A stretch of 64,000 bases of DNA from Sphaerotilus montanus (lineage in GTDB: Bacteria > Pseudomonadota > Gammaproteobacteria > Burkholderiales > Burkholderiaceae_C). How positions within the stretch are numbered: the stretch's first letter is position 1; every line of letters begins with the position of its first letter. This document shows positions 59,163-64,000 of this stretch, in pieces. The position numbers and the translations under genes were made by a program. The notes under the pieces were generated by a model. It saw nothing but the letters and a program-made list of their open reading frames with translations. It was not told where the DNA came from and did not search any database. The stretch spans positions 1,116,001 to 1,180,000 of the forward strand of contig NZ_JACCFH010000001.1 of assembly GCF_013410775.1 (NCBI RefSeq), given 5' to 3'.

Positions 59163-61805
59163 ATGACCAGAGTCCATTCGTACCGCACACAGCACCCAGC
59201 GCGGTGCAGACGGCTTGTCGCCCTGGCGGTGCTGCCCCTCGCTGCGGGATGGTCGACAGCACACGCTGCCCCCACCACCACCGTGCCCTACCTCAAGGTT
59301 GACCAGTTCGGCTATCTGGGCAACATGGGCAAGGTGGCCATCGTGGTCGATCCGCAGGCGGGTTACAACGCCGCCGAATCCTTCACCCCGGGCACAGGCG
59401 CCAACCAGTATCAAGTCCGACGCTGGGCCGACGACGTGCCGGTGCTCTCGGGCACGCTGACCCCCTGGAAGGCGGGCGCCACCCACGCCCAGTCCGGCGA
59501 CCGCGGCTGGCACTTCAACTTCTCGGCGCTGACCACGGCCGGCGCGTATTACGTCTACGACACGGTCAACAAGGTCGGCTCGGGCCGCTTCGAGATCGGC
59601 CCGAACGTCTACGACGCGGTGCTGAAGCAGGCCGTGCGGACCTACTACTACCAGCGGCTGAACACCCCGAAGGCCCTGCCCTACGCCGAGGCGAAATGGA
59701 CCGACACCGCCGCCTTCGAGGGCAAGAACCAGGACCGCTACGCCACCAGCCGCTGGGCCAAGGGCGATGCGGCGACGGCACGTGACCTCTCGGGTGGCTG
59801 GATGGACGCCGGGGACACCAACAAGTACACCACCTTCGCCCAGTCGGCCGTGCTGCAGCTGCTTGACGCCTACCGCCTGAACCCGCGGGTCTTCGGCGAC
59901 AACTTCGGCATCCCGGAGTCCGGCAACGGCCTGCCCGACGTGCTGGACGAGGTGAAGTGGGAGCTGGAGTTCCTCAAGCGCATGCAGAACGCCACCGGCA
60001 CCGGTGGCCTGTTCCTGAAGGTCGGCGTGGACGGTACCGCCCGGGACATCACGCCGCTCAGCCTGGATACCAGCCCGCGCTACTACCTGCCCGAATGCAC
60101 CTCGTCCACGCTGGCCGGCAGCGCAGTGTTCGCCGCCGCCAGCGTGGTCTACAAAGGGATCACCTCGCAAGCCACCTACGGCGCCGACCTGCTGGCCCGC
60201 GCCGAGGCCGCCTGGAACCGCGCCAAGACCACCACGGCGAACTTCACCACCTTCCAGACCCAGTGCGATGACCTGGACATCCGCGCGGGCGACGCGGACG
60301 TCGACGCCGGCAGACAGCTGGACAGCGCGCTGATCGCCGCCATCTCCTTGTACGAGGCCACCGGCAAGGCCGAGTACCGGAGCTTCGTCGAAGGCAACTA
60401 CACCCGCGCCGAGCCGTACCGCACGTCGGCCTGGTGGTGGAGCCCCTACTCCTCGACCAACCAGGTGGCCCTGCTGCGCTACGCCGGACTGGCGGGCGTG
60501 AGCGCCACCGTGGCCGCCGACCTCCGCAGCAAGAAGAGCACGCAGGACAGCACCCTGTCCCTGAACGACTTCAACGCCGGCACCGACCTCTACCGCGCCC
60601 ACATCAGCGACAACGAGTACCAGTGGGGCCACAACATGGTCCGGGCCAATGCCGCCAACAACAACCTCGACTTCATCGCCTTCAACCTCAACACGGCCAA
60701 TGCCGCGCAATACCGCCACGTCGCCGAACAGCACCTGCACTGGCTGCACGGCGCCAACCCGCTGGGGCTGGTGATGCTGTCGAACATGGGGGCCTACGGC
60801 GCCGAGTCCTCGGTCAGCGAGATCTACCACGCCTGGTTCAAAGATGGTTCGCTCTGGGACAGCGCCAGGACCTCGGTCAATGGCCCCGCGCCGGGTTACC
60901 TGCCCGGCGGCCCCAACCCGAACTACTCGGGCAGCGTCGCCGGCATCAGCAACCAGCCCCGCCAGAAGGCCTACAAGGACTGGAACAGCAGCTGGCCCGA
61001 AAATTCCTGGGAGATCTCCGAGCCGGGCATCTATTACCAGGCGGCCTATGTGCAGCTGCTGGCCCGCTTGATGGTCGCCTCCGCGCCCGACACCACCCCG
61101 CCGACCGCCCCGACCAAGCTGGCCGTCGTCAGCAGCAGCCTCGGCACCAGCGCCATCCTGGGCTGGAGCCCCTCGACCGACAACGTGGGCGTCACCGGCT
61201 ACGACCTGTACCGCGGCGGCACCACCCTGCTCGCCAGCAACCTGCGCGGCACCTCGACCACCTTGAGCAATCTCGCCTGCGCCACCAGCTACGCCCTGAC
61301 GCTGCGGGCCCGCGACGCGGCCGGCAACACCTCGGCGGCCAGCAACACCCTGGCCTTCACCACCGCGGCCTGCCCGACCGCCAGCACACTGGCCTATGGC
61401 GACGCGCTCGGTGCGGGCTGGGGCGACTGGTCCTGGGGGGCCGTGCGCGACTACGCCAACGCGACGCCGGTCAAGGTCGGCACCCGTTCGCTGAAGGTGG
61501 CCTACAGCGGCTGGGGCGGCCTGTCGCTGAGCCACACCACCGGCGTGCCGCTGTCGGCCACCTCGACCCTGCGCTTCTGGGCCTACAGCGCCGTCACGAC
61601 CCCCTTGCAGATCTACGTGCAGACCAGCGACAGCAGCACGGGCTTCACTCCGCGCTACGTCACGCTGCCCGCCGGCGTCTGGACCGATGTCGTGGTCACC
61701 CGGAGCCAGCTGGGCAATCCCGACCTGGCCAAGCGCGTGACGATCCAGCTCTACAGCGCGACAGCGACCACGGTCTACCTGGACGATGTACGGATCACCC
61801 GATAA
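59163..61805 (+). CDS. Secreted GH9 endoglucanase (cellulase)
   Basis: An 880-residue secreted enzyme. A signal peptide (cut near STAHA) is followed by an Ig-like N-terminal domain (residues about 40-145, CelD_N type), the GH9 catalytic domain with DLSGGWMDAGDTNKYTTFAQ holding the base Asp, and near its end SWEISEPGIYYQAAYVQLL with the acid Glu. A fibronectin III module (about 645-740) and a C-terminal beta domain ending VTIQLYSATATTVYLDDVRI follow. GH9 cuts internal beta-1,4-glucan links. AGGAGG is seven bases before the ATG. The 59030-59162 leader is AT-rich for this genome and holds a GCAAG/CTTGC hairpin. No other cellulase genes are near. Confidence 0.93.
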   Translation: MTRVHSYRTQHPARCRRLVALAVLPLAAGWSTAHAAPTTTVPYLKVDQFGYLGNMGKVAIVVDPQAGYNAAESFTPGTGANQYQVRRWADDVPVLSGTLTPWKAGATHAQSGDRGWHFNFSALTTAGAYYVYDTVNKVGSGRFEIGPNVYDAVLKQAVRTYYYQRLNTPKALPYAEAKWTDTAAFEGKNQDRYATSRWAKGDAATARDLSGGWMDAGDTNKYTTFAQSAVLQLLDAYRLNPRVFGDNFGIPESGNGLPDVLDEVKWELEFLKRMQNATGTGGLFLKVGVDGTARDITPLSLDTSPRYYLPECTSSTLAGSAVFAAASVVYKGITSQATYGADLLARAEAAWNRAKTTTANFTTFQTQCDDLDIRAGDADVDAGRQLDSALIAAISLYEATGKAEYRSFVEGNYTRAEPYRTSAWWWSPYSSTNQVALLRYAGLAGVSATVAADLRSKKSTQDSTLSLNDFNAGTDLYRAHISDNEYQWGHNMVRANAANNNLDFIAFNLNTANAAQYRHVAEQHLHWLHGANPLGLVMLSNMGAYGAESSVSEIYHAWFKDGSLWDSARTSVNGPAPGYLPGGPNPNYSGSVAGISNQPRQKAYKDWNSSWPENSWEISEPGIYYQAAYVQLLARLMVASAPDTTPPTAPTKLAVVSSSLGTSAILGWSPSTDNVGVTGYDLYRGGTTLLASNLRGTSTTLSNLACATSYALTLRARDAAGNTSAASNTLAFTTAACPTASTLAYGDALGAGWGDWSWGAVRDYANATPVKVGTRSLKVAYSGWGGLSLSHTTGVPLSATSTLRFWAYSAVTTPLQIYVQTSDSSTGFTPRYVTLPAGVWTDVVVTRSQLGNPDLAKRVTIQLYSATATTVYLDDVRITR

Positions 61806-61892
61806 ACCTTGACCCGCGACCACGGGCCCCCGGGCCGGGCCGTCGGGTTTAGCAGGGCTGGCGCAATCCGCCCCGGCCACTGAAAATTCGCC

Positions 61893-63302
61893 ATGGTCGA
61901 CAACACCCCGCTCCCCTTGCCCTCGCCCGACCGCCTGCGCGGACTGCTCGCCACCCTGGAATCCGGTCTGCTGGAACGCGCCACCGAGGTCCGCCTGGCC
62001 TTGCTGGCCGCACTGGCCGGCGAGCACGTCCTGCTGATCGGCCCGCCCGGCACCGCCAAGAGCGAGCTCGCCCGCCGCCTGCACCGCGTCTTCGAGGGTG
62101 CACCGTATTTCGAGCGCCTGCTGACCCGCTTTTCCACGCCCGAGGAGCTGTTCGGCCCGCTCTCGCTCAAGGCGCTGGAGGACGACCGCTACGAGCGCCT
62201 GACCGCCGGCTTCCTGCCCACCGCCGGCATCGCCTTCCTCGACGAGGTGTTCAAGGCGAACTCCGCGATCCTGAACGCGCTGCTGACGCTGCTCAACGAA
62301 CGCGAGTTCGACAACGGCGTCGGCCGCACCCGCACGCCGCTCGTCAGCGTCATCGCCGCCAGCAACGAGGTGCCGGCCGATGAAGCGCTGCAGGCCTTCC
62401 ACGACCGCTTCCTCGTGCGCCTGCCGATCGCGCCCGTCAGCGACGCCAGCTTCGAGGCCCTGCTGCGGCTCACCACCACCGACGACGACACCACGCCCAC
62501 CGACGCGCTGACCGCCGCCGAACGGGCCGACATCACCCGCGCCAGCGCCCGGGTGCGGCTGAGCGTCGAGGCGGTCGAGGCGCTGCGGGCGCTGCGCCGC
62601 TGGCTCGGGGAGCAGCAGATCACGCTGTCGGATCGCCGCTGGCGGCTGTGGGTCGGCCTGATGCGCACGGCGGCCGCCACCGAGGGCCGGGCACAGGTCG
62701 ATGCGCTCGACCTGTGGCTGGCGCCGTTCATGGCCAGCCCGACGCCGGAGATGGTGCCCAGGCTGACCCAGTGGTTTGACACCGAGGTCGCCGGTGCCGT
62801 GCCGCAGGATGCGCCGTGGCTGACCCGCGCCGTCGAAGCCTTCGAGCACCAGTGGGAAATCGAACGCAGCGCCGAGGCCGAAGACGACGATGGCACGGCG
62901 GGCAAGCTGGCGCTGGCCCGCGCCATCAGCGGCAGCCAGGACGACGGCGGCATGGCCCGGCTGATGACCGAGTCGCTCGAAGCGCACACGCGCCGCCGCT
63001 ACAGCCCGGTCCACATCGCCGCCCGGCTGGCGCAGCTCGACGAGATCACCGGCCCGGCCGCCGCGCACTGGACCCGGGTCCACCAGGACGCCACGGCCTT
63101 GGCCGACCGGCTGCACGACCGCGTGTGGATGCCGGCCCCGGTGCTGGAGCGCCTGCTCGGCGCCCACACCCACACGCTGGCCACGCTCGACGGTCTGCTG
63201 GCCCGGCTGGAGGCCACCCGCGCCGGCTTCGCTGCGCTGCCGGTCGAAACCCCCGCGACCGACGCACCCCCCGCGCCGGCACCGGAACCCGTGGCGCTCT
63301 AG
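61893..63302 (+). CDS. MoxR-family AAA+ ATPase, RavA-like
   Basis: A 469-residue AAA+ protein of the MoxR/RavA branch. Walker A is GPPGTAKSELARRLH, Walker B IAFLDEVFKANSAILNALL, and the sensor 1 region VIAASNEVPADEAL follows. The helical lid (residues 215-300) and a C-terminal region with no other known domain match RavA. RavA acts as a chaperone-like ATPase with ViaA on respiratory or metal enzymes. The next gene begins one base after its stop and looks like ViaA. Confidence 0.9.
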   Translation: MVDNTPLPLPSPDRLRGLLATLESGLLERATEVRLALLAALAGEHVLLIGPPGTAKSELARRLHRVFEGAPYFERLLTRFSTPEELFGPLSLKALEDDRYERLTAGFLPTAGIAFLDEVFKANSAILNALLTLLNEREFDNGVGRTRTPLVSVIAASNEVPADEALQAFHDRFLVRLPIAPVSDASFEALLRLTTTDDDTTPTDALTAAERADITRASARVRLSVEAVEALRALRRWLGEQQITLSDRRWRLWVGLMRTAAATEGRAQVDALDLWLAPFMASPTPEMVPRLTQWFDTEVAGAVPQDAPWLTRAVEAFEHQWEIERSAEAEDDDGTAGKLALARAISGSQDDGGMARLMTESLEAHTRRRYSPVHIAARLAQLDEITGPAAAHWTRVHQDATALADRLHDRVWMPAPVLERLLGAHTHTLATLDGLLARLEATRAGFAALPVETPATDAPPAPAPEPVAL

Positions 63303-63303
63303 C

Positions 63304-64000
63304 GTGACGCCGCAGCCATCGGCGGACCCGCCGTTCCACCACCTCGCCCCGCTGCCACGCACGCTGTGGCTGCCGGCACTGATCGCCAGCGTCGGCTCCG
63401 CGGAGGCCCGGCTGCTCGACACGCGCCGCTGGGAACAGGCGCTGCTGGCGGGCGACCTGCCGCCCGCCGACGCCGATTTTGGCGACGCGCAGGCGGCCGA
63501 GCCGCTGCGGGCGGTGGTCGGCGAACTCGGCCTGCCGGGCCTGAGTCGCAGCGCGCCAGCGCTGGCCGAACAGGTGCTGCGCACGCTGCTGTGGCACCTC
63601 GACCGCATCGCCGACCACCAGCCCCGCCTCGACCGCGCTGGCGCCATCGCGCAGGTGGTGGACGATTTCCGCGGCGCCTGGCAGATCGAGACGCAGGGCT
63701 GGGAGGAACACTTCGTGCTGCTGCAGGGCCTGGGCGACCTGAGCGCGCTGCGCTGGGACGACCTGCGCGGCCACCTGCATTCGCGCCCCTGGGCCGAAGC
63801 CCGCCGCGCCGCCGCCTGGCTGGAGAAACTGCCGCAGCTCGCCGAGCTGATCCGCCAGCTTGGCCGCGCCGAGCGCCACGACGCCAGCCCGCCCGCACCG
63901 GCCATCGCGCCGGAACCAGACCGCCGCCCGGTGCACGGCCTGCGCGCCGTCGAGACCCGGCTGCCGGACATGCCGGGCGAGCTGACCGGCATCCACCTCT
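63304..64000 (+). CDS. ViaA-like protein (partial, N-terminal part)
   Basis: An open frame of 232 codons that runs past the window end. It begins with GTG one base after the RavA-like stop. The segment SALRWDDLRGHLHSRPWAEA and QLAELIRQLGRAERHDA resembles the helical N-terminal half of E. coli ViaA, and PDMPGELTGI matches the ELATLGI-type linker. The VWA domain, which would confirm ViaA, lies beyond the window. No ATG is available near the start. It was missed by simple ORF calling because it has no stop here. Confidence 0.8.
   Translation, partial: MTPQPSADPPFHHLAPLPRTLWLPALIASVGSAEARLLDTRRWEQALLAGDLPPADADFGDAQAAEPLRAVVGELGLPGLSRSAPALAEQVLRTLLWHLDRIADHQPRLDRAGAIAQVVDDFRGAWQIETQGWEEHFVLLQGLGDLSALRWDDLRGHLHSRPWAEARRAAAWLEKLPQLAELIRQLGRAERHDASPPAPAIAPEPDRRPVHGLRAVETRLPDMPGELTGIHL

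Noticed and set aside
59115-63992. 1625-codon open frame on the minus strand under the GH9, RavA-like and ViaA-like genes
   Set aside because: It is antisense to three clear genes, has low-complexity Gly/Arg/Val-rich sequence, and arises because GC-rich codon bias removes stops.

Overview
This is a GC-rich chromosomal window with dense gene packing. Its contents point to a betaproteobacterium of the order Burkholderiales, probably near the Leptothrix/Sphaerotilus/Rubrivivax/Comamonadaceae group. The clues are the glnE-yhdP-nitrilase order, a full atpIBEFHAGDC operon, glnA followed by a DUF4124-like gene and ntrBC, rpoH, and a ppx-ppk pair. The genus is inference. I see no rRNA, tRNA, phage, insertion sequence or CRISPR array.

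Layout. 1-6975: glnE (minus, cut by the window start), divergent from yhdP and a Nit-family amidase. 6998-12180: a minus-strand set of a FemAB/BcsL-like acyltransferase, an ATP-grasp ligase, a UbiH-family flavin hydroxylase and a second, paralogous ATP-grasp ligase. This is the least conventional part of the window. 12374-15655: priA and hemE. 15780-17898: lemA and two TPM-domain genes. 17997-25341: the F1Fo ATP synthase operon. 25601-29252: an SMP-30 hydrolase, a GNAT acetyltransferase, a cytochrome b561 gene divergent from a cytochrome c' gene, then phzF. 28386-33533: a tightly overlapping lysE-eamA-aminotransferase-phzF operon facing a MocR regulator. 33536-37393: rpoH behind a CIRCE-like element, a YhgE/Pip membrane protein and a Crp/Fnr regulator.

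37499-42239: the nitrogen block glnA, DUF4124-like, ntrB, ntrC. glnE, whose product adenylylates GlnA, lies at the left end of the same window. 42463-47165: a CinA-like protein, an EI24 membrane protein, and an operon of sterol-desaturase-family protein, polysaccharide deacetylase and YVTN propeller lipoprotein. 47280-51938: a dienelactone hydrolase divergent from ppx and ppk, with a Pho-box-like element before ppk. 51998-59029: tusA, galU with an array of five 11-bp repeats upstream, a dehydrogenase-fold protein lacking its catalytic residues, valS, a 3-hydroxybutyryl-CoA dehydrogenase and a lipid-kinase-like gene. 59163-64000: a secreted GH9 endoglucanase, then a RavA-like MoxR ATPase and the start of a ViaA-like partner.

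Several regulatory sites fit their genes: CIRCE at rpoH, an FNR-type box at a Crp/Fnr gene with an FNR-type recognition helix, NtrC and sigma-54 elements at glnA, a Pho box at ppk, and an inverted repeat between MocR and its divergent operon. All were read by eye and none has been tested.
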